A DNA stretch of 64,000 nucleotides from Beta vulgaris subsp. vulgaris (GCF_026745355.1 NC_079207.1:17554959-17618958), one strand, 5' to 3'. Counted from the first letter of the stretch, positions 11,507 through 24,250 are shown. The notes: generated from the sequence alone by a model not told the origin. Program-made: numbers and translations.

Positions 11507-12480
11507 GAATGGTGAGAGACTTAAGTGACAGAAACTAAACCAATCAAATTTTGCAACTAAAAACAATTATATTTCGTATGTCTAATGTTTAAATTTTGGC
11601 TCTTATGTCGAAGAAAATCGAGTTTGTGTTTCGAAAAAAATTCAAGCACACATCACGTGCAAAAAATTCTAGTATGAAATAATACAAAGAAAATCTAATT
11701 TATATGTAGTGTAGTTGGTTGGATATAACTATATAAGCCAAATCAACCAGGCTCCAGCATACATTATATATAATATTCGTATCATTCTTTTGGCATGCCG
11801 AAGTGGACGAAATGTTATTTCCTAACAACAAAATACATTTTCTTTGCATATTGGTTGATGCAACTCAATTTAGACCACTACATATATATATGCTTAAGTA
11901 GGATTTAGGAAAGTATATATATATTTATGTTACAATTACTAACCAAAAGATAAACATAAAAATAGTAGTTCATTATTCGTTCTTCTTTCGCCTTTTTAGC
12001 TGGCTTGCCTTTTTTTTGTTCTTGTGCTTCACTTTTAGTTTCTTTTCTGTACATGCTTCGACCCACTTTGTTCTCATTGAACCCCCTTCACCCCGCTAAA
12101 TAAAATTTAGCTATTTTTATATGGAAACAATTCAGGCATTTACTTCAAATCATATGTGCAAATGAACAAGAGACCAACCTTAAGACTTCATAAGCATAAG
12201 ATCTTTCTAAGGCTATATTCACTGTCGTCAAGACATAAACTTCCTCCAATTTTTGTTAGTAGCAACATCTATTTTGGAGAGTAACCTTTACACACTTTAA
12301 TTTTGGAAAAATGCTTGATTGATCCATTGGGTAATTCATCCACTACAAATAGAGAATGAAAATTTCATTTACATTATTGAGTTGGCTTCCACTACCAATT
12401 TATGTCTATCTCAAGTTGCTAGATTATCTAGTGGGTAGATTAATTTTTCTCCTGTTTTTTTTTTTTTTTCTTACGATACA
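11507..12480. other. Spacer, no gene seen
   Basis: AT-rich DNA with a few short TA runs. No domain, terminal repeat or RNA gene recognised. Confidence 0.55.
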
Positions 12481-13120
12481 TATTCCTTCCATCTCTTATT
12501 AATTTATCCACTTCTTTGGACAACTGTTTTTGGAGTCTTTGAAGAGAGTCTTAGCTAAAGACTTTATTTAGATTTGGAGAGTCTTAGGCAAAAATGTGTC
12601 CAAAACTTTACTTTAGTCTTGAGAAGAGTCTTGAAAATCAAGACTCTCTATCTTCTTCGAGACTCTATACTTTACATGAGTTATATAGTACCATAAAATT
12701 ATTACTTCTCTTGTCTAAATAAATTATGTCACATCACTATTTCTATGGTCCGACTTTTATTTTCATGAGTATAAGGGATAAACTACAAACTGCAGTAAAT
12801 CTTGTGTGAGTCTCAATAATAAAAAGTTAGTAGAAATCTAATGTGGCATAGTGTCTAAACTAGAAGAGAGCTTGAATGATAAACACACCATGTTAAGAGA
12901 AGTATTATGTGGGTCCCGAAGAGAAAAAGAATTTATTAATTTATTTTGTGCCAAGAAATGGAAGGGTATGTAGTGACAAATAGAAATAAAAATGATGCTT
13001 TATGTAGAAGAAATTAAAATGATATACACTAGTGGGTCCATATTTCAAAAAAAAAAAAAAAAGTGGATAAACTAATAACCCAAAAATAAAAGTGGGTAAA
13101 CTAATAAGAGAAGAAGGGAG
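12481..13120. mobile_element. Degenerate Stowaway-like element
   Basis: The left end ATTCCTTCCATCTCTTATTA and the right end TAATAAGAGAAGAAGGGAG are inverted repeats continuing through ATTTATCCACTT/AAGTGGGTAAAC. The 640-bp interior has a second inverted set of AGAGTCTT/AAGACTCT motifs at 12520-12670, probably another small insertion. Confidence 0.55.
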
Positions 13121-13266
13121 TATTTCCTTTATTTTACTTAGCAGTTACAATGCTATGAATTGTGCACTTGTCAAAAACAATTGAGCCATTGCCATTTCAA
13201 TTCTTAACTAGTGCCATTGTCCTAAGTTGTTTGTTTCTTGTCCTCGCGAGAAGTTGATATCTTGTA

Positions 13267-13517
13267 CTTCCTCCGTTTCTTAATAAGTGTAACATAGAGG
13301 AAGTGGGGGAATATCAAGGAATGTAGAGAGAGAAAGTTGGGACCACAATAAAGTAGAGTAATTCAAGTGATGAAACAAAAAAGTTGTGGTCCCTCTTGCT
13401 TTTTGGTGGCATATTTGTAATAATATTGAACTTTTTTTTACCATTTTGAGCTTGGTTGCACTTATTGTGACTATTCCAAATAAGGGAAATGTTGCACTTA
13501 TTAAGAAACGGAGGTAG
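13267..13517. mobile_element. Stowaway-like MITE
   Basis: The ends CTTCCTCCGTTTCTTAATAA and TTATTAAGAAACGGAGGTAG are inverted repeats flanked by TA. 251 bp, with open frames arising only from its composition. Confidence 0.85.
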
Positions 13518-13519
13518 TA

Positions 13520-14044
13520 TTTGTTTTGGGGTTGATATTTTGAGTGAAATCTTGAATTCAAGTGAGTTTGAGTGAAGCAAGAGAAAGGACTTTGAGTTAA
13601 TTCAAGAGAAGGACTACTATTGTGGGACATGTTGTATGTTGGGAAGGTGTTGCTGAACTTACTCGAGTATCGACTCAAGCATTAATAGGATTTTGCCATT
13701 AGTGAAAAAGTTGAGCCTATAAATTCTTGTGTTTGAGGTTTTTACTTCTTAACAAGCGATTGAGGTTTTATTCATAAAATCTCTTGTGTTTTTACGTTAT
13801 TTCTGTTATTTCGTTAAATCTACAAAAAGTACTTGTATTTACTATCATGACAATTATTCACTCTTTTTTTGTAGTGTTCTTAGATAAACAATACAAGTAT
13901 TATTTAAAAACCCCTTTATTCAATCTTGGTCACGTTCTCAACTACAACCTCGACCAGGTTTATGTCCACTATACCGTGAACTTGTCAACATCCTCAACCA
14001 TAACCATGAGGTTAGCATATTCACGTAAGGGAATGGAGTTGATC
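13520..14044. other. Spacer, no gene seen
   Basis: The open frame at 13784-14191 runs through AT-rich sequence into the antisense of a LINE and shows no domain. Confidence 0.5.
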
Positions 14045-14048
14045 TTTG

Positions 14049-14560
14049 TTTTTTTTTTTGACGGGAAAAGTTTTCAAATACATTCCACACTAGATAAAAT
14101 TGCGATCACATCAGACAAAACATCATTCAAAGCTTCCTCAAGCCAAACTCTCATCTCCTTATTGTTTCTACGTAGATGGGCAAGGTTATGAGCAACCTTA
14201 TTCTCCAAACTATATAAACATTAGTGAAATAGACAACCTTACATTGATCTGTTAAATGTTAACATATGATATGATAGTACCAAAGCTTGAGGCCTCTCTT
14301 TTTCCTCTCTTCAAGTGAGTATAGACCTTGAGATTATCTGTCACGATTATAAGGCTCCTTAGCTCAGCTTCTAGAGCAGTAGAAAGCACAAAGGGCCCGG
14401 CCAAAGCCTCGGCTACATCCACCTCAAACGTCTCCTATATCTTGCTGCACATTGTTGCCATAACATCACCCTTGCAATCACGTACGCACGACACCCTCAA
14501 GTCCTATACAATCATCTTGAATAACAGTTGCATCAACGTTTGACTTCATGATCAATAAGT
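14049..14560 (-). pseudogene. L1-type LINE 3' end (RNase H domain), 5'-truncated
   Basis: On the minus strand, decayed frames read like the C-terminal RNase H (RVT_3) domain of plant L1 elements. An N-terminal block resembles K-NVDA...GLEGVVR, followed by the hallmark helix NKVAHNLAHLRRNN, a region rich in W/E, and a stop. The element ends in a poly(A) tail seen as the T-run 14049-14059 on plus. Several stops and frameshifts interrupt the middle. The rest of the LINE is absent, as expected from 5'-truncated target-primed reverse transcription. Confidence 0.7.
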
Positions 14561-15162
14561 AATAGCTCTAAAGTCTGCGCAAGCACAAAGAATCAAAGTA
14601 CTTGTTAAAAAAAAGATTCAAATATCAAGTATCTAAAAGTCGAAATAGAAAACTGATGAACCCCTAAATAAGAACTGAAGACATTAAATTTCGATCTAGA
14701 CGCTCTAGATGGATCCATCATATTAAGTGCGCTAAAATATTTTTTCCTTTATTTAACAAAGAAATTATCTACTTCATCCAATTGGTTTTGGATTTGAATC
14801 TCGGGCTTTCCTGTCTTGCTGACAAACTGATTTCGTGACCAACTTTTGGCGATTATAGGTGCAATCGTAGCTTCCTTCGAGATTAGAGCTGTTTTCTCAC
14901 AACAAACCTCTCGACCTTACTCTAACAAGTAAGCAAGTAAACTACACACTTACTATATCCCATTACAGCCTCACCTTACCCTTTCATAAACATTTTTCAT
15001 GATATTCAGTCAGCAGGACCAAGATAATAGCGAAAAAAGTGAATTTTTTAATCCTCGTTAGTGATATTTTCTCCATATATATAATAATTTTAACTAAGAA
15101 CTGATTATAATAAACATAGCTTAGTCATATTCACCAAAAGAATTAAATTTTCGAGTCGGTTT
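14561..15162. other. Spacer, no gene seen
   Basis: No coding signal or terminal repeat recognised. The left part could be decayed upstream sequence of the LINE. Confidence 0.5.
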
Positions 15163-15302
15163 TTGGTGAGACCGTCTCATGTTAGTGTTAACGTGAGACC
15201 GTTGATGTCATGCTGACATCACGCGTGTGCATCAAACCAGTAGTAGAATTAGTTAAGCGCTTGCACCTATTAGTTTTGCTAGACTTAAATTGCTTCTGGG
15301 TG

Positions 15303-15390
15303 AATTAGTTAAGCGTTGAAGTATATTAGTTAAATGCTGAAGTATATTAGTTAAGTGCTGAAGTATATTAGTTAAGTGCTGAAGTATATC
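15303..15390. repeat. 21-bp minisatellite
   Basis: About four tandem units of TTAGTTAAGTGCTGAAGTATA with one or two substitutions each. Confidence 0.9.
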
Positions 15391-15589
15391 AATTTTATCG
15401 TAAAATTAAGATTATAATACATTTTATTGGCCATAATTTCAATATCAAACATAAATAATTCTCTCTTTCTCAAAAAAATTAATGCACTAATTCTTTCTTT
15501 CTTAAATAACTATCGCATCTTTGCATTAGTTATGCCAACCTCAAATAACCAATGCAAAAACAATGTTTACTAAGCATACAATAAATAAA

Positions 15590-16070
15590 ACTAATGACCT
15601 CAAAATCATAACTATTGACTGTCCATACCATCAACCTTCAAAGTATAATTGTTAACCAAATATCAAAACTATAACCATAAAACCATGCATCATTGTTACT
15701 CATGAAACTAATAAAAAATTATTCATATGCTATAATTATGATCTTTGAGTTATTTTCTAAATTGAAACTATTAGCCATAAAAATCGAAACTAAAAGAACA
15801 AAAAGTCATAACTAATGTAAAAAAAATAATAATAACTAAATACTCAAATATCATAACTATTTATCAGAAAACAATAGTTAATAGCCAAAACCATAATTAT
15901 TAACCACAATCAATAACTAATAACCTAAAAATCATAACTATATATATCTGAATTTCATAACTATTAAGCAAAAGTTATATGTGAATCAAAAAACCATAAC
16001 TAAGAGCCAAAAATATGTAGCTAATTATTAAAATTCCTTAACTAATTGAAAAATTATAACTATAACTTGA
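15590..16070. repeat. Degenerate CATAACTA-rich array
   Basis: Motifs such as ATAACTATTA, ACCATAACTAA and AATAGCCAAAA recur irregularly every 20-30 bp. It is probably an eroded tandem array. Confidence 0.5.
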
Positions 16071-16584
16071 AAATGACAAAATTAGAAAGAAGAATTAGAA
16101 AGAACAATTAAAGTTGGTTTGATAGGGAGAAGCCATAATTTTGGCTTGCTGTCAATTACTTATACCTTCTCAACAAAAAAAAAACCCATATTCATTCTTT
16201 CTCCCTCTAAAAATTTCCCTCTCCATACTGTAGCTGCTTCGCTGCTCTATGAGAGCTAGGGCGGAGCTGTTCGTTGCCACTACCATTCCTCCTTGCTTCG
16301 CCATTGCTTCTGCTAGCACCCTGGTCCCTGTTTTTCTCTCTCGTATATCTCCTGCGGTGCTGTGTAGTGATGTCGCGGCTGCGTTGCGGTGATCTCCATG
16401 GTTGGGTCATATCTACCTACTATGCTATTTGTTACCGCTTTGTTGCTGCTATAACTGGTCTTCTCGAGCTGTTCGTACTCTGGTTGCGTCTTTCTCTCTC
16501 CTCTGTTATCTTTGCGTCGCCGCTACTGAAATGGTGAACTTGGACGGTCTCACGTTAAGTTAATGTGAGACCGTCTTTTATAAG

Positions 16585-17829
16585 ACTTTGCGTTTTCTTA
16601 AACTCAAGAGCTATCAAGTCATAACAAGATTTAGAAAGTATCATTATGTTTCTAACAACTTAATTATCACTCATCTCTAAAGCATCAAATCATAACAACT
16701 TGGTTATCACTTATCACCTTCAATATAAAATAATGTGCGTGGCACGACCGCACCAGTAGGTATTACCAGAATAAAGTCCTTAGCTTGGATTATAGTAACA
16801 TCAGGTAAATGACCATGCCTATTCATAAGTCATAATACCTAGCACGGTAGATTGGAAGAAGCAAGCCATCAAAGTTGACTTAGAAATTATTTGTGGATAT
16901 AGGTCATATTGCAATATATTATGATATTTTATCATCTGATGTCTTAGTAAGATCAATATATTAGAGAGAGTAGCAATAATTCTTCCTTGACATTATTGGA
17001 CCTAGCTTGGAAAAACAAATACAGTAAGAGGACTAGCACTCACTTGCAAGTTGCAAACTTAGCGGCTTTATTGAGGCCATTGTTTGTATTCCATAGACGC
17101 ATAAAAGATGTAATAGAACGACGTGTCAGCATGCAAATCGCTTCTTGGCTTCCTTTTTCTTCGTTCTTTTTAATTTAATAGAAGTACCATTTTTATTCAT
17201 CATATTTTTAATCTTTGTTATGTACTTGAATTATATGTGTAAAAATTCTTTTGGTTCACATCATCACATGTACTCAACTAATAATTGTTTCATAAAGGAG
17301 AAGGTTAGTTAAAACTTAATATGTGTTGGTGGGTCGAGTAGAGAAAAAGAGCAAATCTAAGACAAAGTATAGTGTGTGCCATCTCAGGTTTAGTTATGAT
17401 GTTGTTGGGTTGATGACATAATATTATTTTGTCTGTTTGATATGATATTAATTAGTTTCTGATGTTTAATGGGGGGAAACACTACAGTTCGGAAGAATTC
17501 CAACATGTTAATGAGAGAGAAAATAGAAGAGTGTACATGCAATTTATATTGGTCTCGGGTTCTAATCTTCCTATACCACCATAAATTTGACAATATATGT
17601 CGGTAACAGTTTTTGAATTAAACGTACGCAGAGAACGAATATCTTTTGAGCATATAACCAAAACTTCTATTTATCGACAAATTTCACAATTTTTTAAAAA
17701 TTTGTATTTTAACATAATCCAATATGTTCAAAACAAATTCATACTGTGCTCATAATGTTTACTTGTATATTATTCTAAATGATTTGCCTGCATGATTTGA
17801 AGGATGTGAATGTATCACAAAAAGATAAA
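16585..17829. other. Spacer, no gene seen
   Basis: Short open frames (for example 16987-17178) show no recognisable domain. No repeat structure is obvious. Confidence 0.5.
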
Positions 17830-18007
17830 AATGGAAGTAAAAAAGAATTACTTTGTTTTTGAAAGAATGTAATGCCTTGGCCTCATTTTATTACTTAAGA
17901 AGAATATAAAGACAAACTAGATTAGGGATAATTAAAGGCGAATAAGGTCATCTACAAAATATTTACCAAAATATGAAGATTACAAAGATTTTATATATAG
18001 TGTAACA
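17830..18007 (-). mobile_element. Partial Ty1/copia 3' LTR
   Basis: Directly after the copia pol terminus the minus strand has a polypurine-like CTGTGGGGTG (18008-18017), then TGTTACACTATATATAAAATC, a plausible LTR start. The other end of the LTR cannot be located; 17830 is a guess at a composition change. Confidence 0.45.
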
Positions 18008-18009
18008 CA

Positions 18010-19295
18010 CCCCACAGTCGAAACGAGAGATCGACGAACACAAAGACTGTCCCGAAAGTCATCAAAAAGAATGCGCGTAAGCCTTTTATGAATATGACTG
18101 CAATTTGATAACATGATGGGACATGAAGACCACATACTTCACCACGTTTGACTTTCTCATGAATAAAGTGAATGCCCATCTCAATGTGTTTAGTGCGTTG
18201 ATGTTGAACAAGATTTCCAGTTAAATAAATCACACTCACTTTGTCATAATAACCCAGTGTTGCCTTCAGAATGGGACAACGGAGCTCAAGAAATAAATTT
18301 TGAATCCAGCATAACTCAGAGACAACATTAGCTACACTACAATATTCAAATTTTGCACTAGAACTGAATGATGTGAGTTAGCGTTTTGACTGCCAAGAAA
18401 TCAAGTTATCACCCACGTAAATACATTAGCCTAAGGTGGAGTGACGAGTGTCAGAACATCTGCCCTAATCTGCATCCATAAAAGACAAAATTGATCTCAT
18501 AAAAGATTTGTAAATTAAAGATGTAATCCAAAACCAATCGTGCCTTAAATGTATTTGAGGGTGCGTTTCAATGCTTCCACATGCTCAACCTCTGGATCAT
18601 GCATAAATAAACAAACTTGTTCAACAACATAGAAGATGTATGGTCGAGTAAAATTAAGTATTGCAAAGCACCAACCAACTGCCGATACTTGGTCGGATCA
18701 TCATTTGGAGCAACAGACTCGGAACTAATTTTATCTCGGGAGACAACAATGTCAAAAAAATAGCTTAATGGTACCAAGTCTTCATAGCAAATTTAGAGCT
18801 GAGCCAAGACATGCATAATACAAAACCTGAGAGAATCTAAAGAAGTAGAAAGAATAATATCATCCACATACATTAAGATTTAAGCAATGTCATGTCCACG
18901 ACTTTAGATGAAAAGAGAATTATCATACTGACTATGAGTGAAACAGATGGCGGTAACTTAATCAATAAAACGCTGATACCAAGCTCTGGGTGCCTCTTTG
19001 ACGCCATATAGAGAATTACGTAATACGCAAACATGATTAGGATGAGCTAGATCCTTGAAATCCAAGGGTTGATACATTTAGATAATTTCATTTAAGTTGC
19101 CACGGGAAAAACCATTTTAACATCCAATCGATGAATTGACCATGATTTTGATAATGCTAGAATCAGAACAGCATGTATGGTTGTCGGTTCCACAACTAGA
19201 CTAAATGTATCATCACAAGCAATACCTTCTTGATGAGCTATGTCGTCCCCTGCAAGTCGGGATTTGTACCTCTCAAAAGAACCATCGAAATTCTT
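18010..19295 (-). pseudogene. Ty1/copia pol remnant (reverse transcriptase-RNase H)
   Basis: Minus-strand frames follow the copia RT/RNase H order. An N-terminal segment has HQEG...DDTFS, then a block with SKSWSIHRLDVK. The active-site equivalent reads MYVDDIILSTS near 18862-18894. The DPTKYRQLVGALQYL block is at 18670-18715 and the RNase H end carries QHQRTKHIEM (near 18180-18210). Many frameshifts and stops break it, so it is not functional. Gag, protease and integrase are absent. Confidence 0.85.
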
Positions 19296-19586
19296 TCAAA
19301 GCCAAAAAATACATAATGATCAAATAATGTTAACATTAGAAGGACGAAGTAGTAGGAACCACGTCTTATTTTCGGTAAGAGGATTGTATTCTTCTAACAT
19401 AACATTTTTCCAATACGGTCATTAAGTGCATTAACGGGGTTAGGAGGAATGGCGGAAATGGGAGAGGTGGAGGTATGTAAAGCATGATATTGAAATTTGG
19501 GAATGCACAACCATAAGGTTTGAGTTGCGGATAGGGGAGTCTTCCTGTTTTCTCTCGGTGCACGATAGGTTTTCGTGCACCACCGC
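19296..19586. other. Upstream flank or 5' leader of LINE A
   Basis: No domain is recognised. It lies between the copia remnant and the first plausible LINE ORF1 start, and may include LINE 5' UTR. Confidence 0.4.
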
Positions 19587-20960
19587 CATGGCAAGGAAAA
19601 TCAGAGCTAAATATCAAGGAAAAATCATGGAGTTGGTATGAGTAAAGCTAGAGGACCTAATTCCGATTCTCAAGCACTTTGAACAAGATCGATTGATGAT
19701 ATTATGGGTGTTGAAGCTCTAGATTTTGGGTTTGGGAATGAAATTCTAACCCCAAAAACTTCATTACAACACTGGAAGGGTCAATCGGAAGTTAGACATA
19801 CTTTCAATGACTAGATGCAATCTATTCAGGAATCATCTACATTGATTTCTCGACCTCGAATATCAAATGTGGAAATAGGTACGTTAACTGTACCAATTTT
19901 ACAATAATTTGATGATGTTGCAAATGAGGAAGCTTAGGAGGATTCTGATGTTGAGAATAAATTTTATTGAATTCGAATAGAACTAAGCAATCTGATGCTA
20001 TTAGTATTAACTTAGAAGATATTCAGGAAGAGGTGGATTTCTGGAACTTAACTATAGTATGCTATGTGATTGGAGCTAATCCACCTATTCAGGTGATGGA
20101 AGGCTATATTCGACGAATCTGGAAAGGGTTTAATGTCGATAAAGTTGTAATGGTGAAGAATGGATATTTCTGATGAGATTTATGGCTATGGACACAAGAG
20201 ATAAAGTGCTTGAGGGCTATTTTTTTTTATAATAAGCCGCTAATCATGAAACCATGGGATGCAAAAATGGATATGGAGAAGGAAGAACTCCATTATTTGC
20301 CTATTTGGATTCAACTTAGATTGAATTTTAAATATTGGGGGGAAAGAGCGGCGTTTAAGATTGTAAGGCAGATAGGCCAACCTCTAAAGAGAGATGATGC
20401 CACAAGGAATCGTGATAAATTGTAGTATGCAAGAGTATTGGTTGAAGTCAATATGAAGCAGAAGTTGCCTGACCAACTTCAATTTTTGAATGAACGTGGA
20501 GATTGATGTACGAATCCAGTATGAATGGAAGCCTGAATACTGTGATAATTGTAGAATGACCAAGGGCCTTCCGGACATGAACAATATCAGATCCCTTCTG
20601 GATAAAAGACAGAGCAATCATATCAATGTTGTTGGGTAACATGTTTCTACTGATTGTAGGAAGCTTAGAACCAAGAAAATGTGGGTTCCAAAGCCAACTG
20701 ATCCACTGATTATTGAAAAGCCTAGTTTAGTGCCTGTTCAGAAAGTTGTTGAGTTTGATCAGGTTGGCTTTCAACGTTCTCTTAAGCCTATCAAGGTTAG
20801 AGTATCCCAAGCACAACCAACATAAACTACAAATGGTTTCAATGTGCTTGATGGGGCAGAGGGACGTGAAATTGGGGAATTTCAACAATTGGGGCAGTAT
20901 TCGGTGGAAAATGGATCCAAATTATTGGAAGGAGGGGACTCTCTCACCCCTAATGGATAG
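19587..20960 (+). pseudogene. LINE A ORF1 (DUF4283-like, broken zinc knuckle)
   Basis: ORF1 of a plant L1-type LINE encodes an RNA-binding protein. A start at ATGGCAAGGAAAATC is chosen by analogy with LINE B (45220). From about 19995 the frames show the DUF4283-like fold: EEVDFWNLTIVCYVIG, an IRRIWKGF block, then PIWIQLR and QIGQPL near 20310-20390. A zinc-knuckle start (EYCDNC) near 20530 is split from its HVSTDC half near 20645. The frame ends at a TAG (20958-20960) that overlaps the ORF2 start. At least six stops or frameshifts are present. Confidence 0.8.
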
Positions 20961-21806
20961 AATTTTAAGTTGGAAGGTTAGGGGCCTTAACACAACCAAG
21001 AAGCAGAATGATGTGAAGATGTTTCTTCATAAATACGCAGTAGGGCTGTGGGACTCCTGGAGCATAAGGTAAAGAGTACTAAACATGTTGATCTTTATCA
21101 AAGCATGTTTGTTAATTGGTATTTTTCATCTACTCCCTCCGTCCCAAAATATAGTTCCCATTTCCCTTTTTTCACGGTAATTTATGCAAGTAGAATCTAA
21201 GAGGAATAGTAAAGATTTTTTGTTTATTTAATAAATGTTGTATGGGAAAAGATGATTTTAAAAGAGATAGTGGAGAATAATTGGTGAAAGAGAATTAATT
21301 GTAACATTTTGGTTGAATAAACAAAGGAAAAAACAGATTTCAAGGAGAAAATAAATGATGGGACACGGTTTTTCTAGACAAATTACGAAAAAATGTGGAA
21401 CTAAATATGGAAATGAGAACTATATTTTGGGACACCTAAAATAGAAATGGGAACTATATTTTGGGACAGAGGGAGTAATACAAGTTATCATAAAGGAGGT
21501 AGAATAATTATTTCTTGGAAACCTAGTTGTTTTCATGTCAATATAATTGCTGCATCTAGTCAATTTATGCACTGCTATGTTGCACCTGTCAGTGGAATGA
21601 GTGGTTTCTATTGTACTTTCATCTATGACTTTAATGATCGTATTGAAAGAAAGGAGCTATGGAAGGATTTGAGATCCTTATATACTCAAGATCCTTGGAT
21701 CATGTGTGGTGATTTCAATTGTGTGATGGTTGTTGCTGAGTGCATTGGTGCAATGGTTAGGCAGACAGAGATGGAAGATATAATAACTTGTATGCAGGAA
21801 TGTTAG
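20953..21806 (+). pseudogene. LINE A ORF2, endonuclease portion, split by a MITE
   Basis: ORF2 starts at ATG 20953, eight bases before the end of ORF1. The APE-type endonuclease N-terminus shows WKVRGLN near 20970 in the position of the conserved WNVRGLN. A Stowaway MITE (21133-21475) interrupts it. After the MITE the fold resumes with GRIIISWKP and later WIMCGDFNCV (near 21695-21725), the catalytic-domain GDFN signature. The end is lost at a deletion around 21806-21860 that joins endonuclease to reverse transcriptase. Confidence 0.85.
21133..21475. mobile_element. Stowaway-like MITE within LINE A
   Basis: The ends CTCCCTCCGTCCCAAAATAT and ATATTTTGGGACAGAGGGAG are inverted repeats; TA flanks both ends (21131-21132, 21476-21477). 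Removing it restores endonuclease homology on both sides, so it inserted after the LINE. An extra copy of the right-arm motif (TATATTTTGGGACACCT) sits at 21420-21437, as in the MITE at 10664-11037. Confidence 0.92.
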
Positions 21807-21856
21807 ATGGAAGACATTAACAGTATATGGAACTTGCACACATGGAATAACAAGCA

Positions 21857-22900
21857 GAAAGGAGTGCACTCCTGGCCCTGATGGATTTGAGACCTCTTTT
21901 TATAAGGAAAATTGGGATGTTATTGGTAATGATGTAATAGATGATGTTCTAGGTGTCCTTCAAAATGGTAGATTGCTAAAATAGCTTAATCATACAATTG
22001 TCACTCTCATTCAAAGACTAAATGTCCCAAGAATGTAAGTGAATTTCGTCCTATCTCTTGTTGTAATACATTGTATAAATGTAAAACAAAATTCCTTAGT
22101 GGCAGACTTGGTCAGAATATTCTACCTGATTTAATCCTTGAGAATCAAGCTATATTTATTCAAGGAAGGCTCATAGTGCATAATGTCATGGTTGTCCAAG
22201 ACTTAGTCAGACACTATGGAAGGAAATCCGTCTAACACTAAGTTGCATGATGAAACTGTATCTTCAAAAGGCATATGACACTGTGGATTGATGTTTTCTT
22301 AGAGAGATTTTGGAGTATCTGAACTTCCTTAGGGAGTTTGTACATCTAATCATGGAGTGTGTTACTACTCCTATGTTATCCCTAATGATCAATGGCTCAA
22401 TGCATGATTTCTTCAAATCTCAAAGAGGTTTGTGGCAAGGTGACCCCATCTCCCCTCTTCTCTTTGTTATTTGTATGGAATATCTATCTCGAGTCTTGAA
22501 AAAATTGATTGAGCTCCCTCAATTTCATTTTTATCCAAGATGTAAAGACATCAAGCTTGCACATATGTGTTTTACTGATGATCTTATTCTCTGTTGTAAG
22601 GGAGAATATGCTACTATATACCTCATGATGCAAGCTTTCAAATTATTCTCTAATACTTCTGGTTTGCAAGCAAACAAAAAGAAGTGTTCTTTCTATTGTA
22701 TGGTATGCTGGACGCTGATGTGCAAAGACTAGTTATGGCCTTTGGTTTCACACAAAGTACTTTACCATTTAAGTACTTAGGAGTCCCAAGTTGTTCCAAA
22801 AGAATTTCTAAAGCTCGGTGTGATGTGTTGGTGGACAAAATGATTGCCAGAATCAAAATTTGGAGCTCTAGACATCTCTTACACAGATAGAGCTCAACTC
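21857..22900 (+). pseudogene. LINE A ORF2, reverse transcriptase
   Basis: Non-LTR reverse transcriptase remnants run in order. PGPDGFETSFYK is near 21868-21905, and a decayed PISC region is near 22050. RGLWQGDPISPLLF is near 22425-22465. The catalytic box is FTDDLIL (22570-22590) in place of the usual F/YADD. LPFKYLGVPSCSKRI near 22765-22805 is the typical downstream block. Stops and frameshifts between blocks make it inactive. Confidence 0.88.
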
Positions 22901-23772
22901 ATTAATAGAGTGCTCTTAAGTCTTCATATATAATGGTCCCAAATTTATATTCTGCCTTAGAGTGTTTTGAAGGAGGTTGTCAAGCTTTGCAGGGCTTTTC
23001 TTTGGAGTGGGCAGTCTTATAGCAATAAACCTGGAAATATAGCTTGGGAGAATTTGTGTACTAGCAAACAGGATAATGTTTGGGAGAATATGGCTTGGAA
23101 TCAGGAATGTTGTTTTGTGTAATATTACTAATATGGGTAAATGTGTTTGGGTTGTGACTACCAAACAGGATAATGTTTGGATTCAGTGGATAAGTTTTGT
23201 TTATCTTCATAATGAGGAGTGGTGGAACTATCATCCTCAGTCTAGTGCAAGCTAGTACTGGAGGAAAGTTTGTTCTACCAAAGAGTTTATGAAGCAATAT
23301 TATAGTCAAGGTGAAATGTGCACTATGACTAATTATTCAATGAAAGCATTTTATGAGAAAATTGCAGGAGTAAAGCCTATTGTTTAATGGGATAGGCTAG
23401 TCTGGAATACACTTAATACACCCAAACATAACTTCATTTGCTTGCTAGCAGTTCAGGCTAGATTGCAAACTTCTGCTAGACTGGCTCATGTTGGCATCTG
23501 TCCTACAACTACATGTTTGTTATGTGCCAATGGTACTAAAGAACATGAACATATATTTTTTAGATGTTATTGTAGTAAAGTTGTCTTGTGGAAGAGATGG
23601 CTTAACATCAATTCTATATATATTTTACCCTGATGCAGATTGTCAACTAGAGCAAGAACAGAAGAATTTTCAAGTTTAAAAAACAAGTGATTTTTTACTA
23701 GTGTTGCTGCCATGACATATATGGTTGCCATAGTAGGAATCAGAGCCTATGGCATCCGTAAATTATATTACC
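22901..23772 (+). pseudogene. LINE A ORF2, zf-RVT C-terminal region
   Basis: After the polymerase, eroded sequence leads to the zf-RVT domain (PF13966-like). Its landmarks are WDRLVWN near 23390, then NTPKHNF and LARLA-like LQTSARLAHVGI. The zinc-binding pair CLLCANGTKEHEHIFFRC lies at 23517-23570, followed by LWKRW. A short duplicated phrase (CAAACAGGATAATGTTTGG) occurs at 23068 and 23163, a small local duplication in the decayed part. The reading is cut near 23772 by the CACTA-like insertion. Confidence 0.75.
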
Positions 23773-23929
23773 TGATGCGGTTTTATGGTAAAACTGCATC
23801 AGATTGTGTCTAAGTAATGTCAAAAAAAAGTGCAGACCTGCAGTTTGCAGGTCAGCACTACCACGTTTCATTTTTAGCTCTTCACCTCATCCTCACCACA
23901 TACTCCAACAACAACCATTACACAACAAC

Positions 23930-24250
23930 AATTTTACAACAACAACAACTAAATTACGAAAATACAAACAAAACGAAAATAAATTACGAATAAAACTAAT
24001 AACAAAATAAAAACGAAAATAAATTACAAATAAAATTAGTAACAGAATAAAAAAGAACAAAAATTACAAATAAAATTAATAACATAATAAAAACGAAAAT
24101 AAATTACAAAAAAAAAAAAATTAATAACAGAATAAAAATGAAATTAAACAAAAATAAATTGAATGAAAATACTAAAAAAACGAGAATATAAATGGAAAAA
24201 AAATGAAACGAAAAATTAGAGAAATTAAACGAAACTACTAGAGAAATTAA
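23930..24250. repeat. Tandem AAATTAC/ATAAAA repeats
   Basis: AAATTACAAATAAAATTAAT-type units of about 45 bp recur, then degrade into GAAATTAAACGAAA repeats. Confidence 0.7.

Larger units (their letters stand above)
15163..16584. mobile_element. Non-autonomous DNA element with palindromic ends
   Basis: The left end (GTGAGACCGTCTCATG...ACGTGAGACCG, 15167-15201) and the right end (CGGTCTCACGTTAA...TGTGAGACCGTC, 16542-16576) are inverted copies of each other. Each is also nearly palindromic, so each can fold by itself. The interior has a 21-bp minisatellite, a CATAACTA-rich degenerate array, and a GC-rich leader-like stretch at 16210-16540. No transposase is seen. Flanking duplication is not clear, so the superfamily is unassigned. 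Confidence 0.6.

Noticed and set aside
13784..14191. 135-codon plus-strand frame
   Set aside because: It reads antisense through a LINE RNase H remnant and AT-rich spacer, with no domain.
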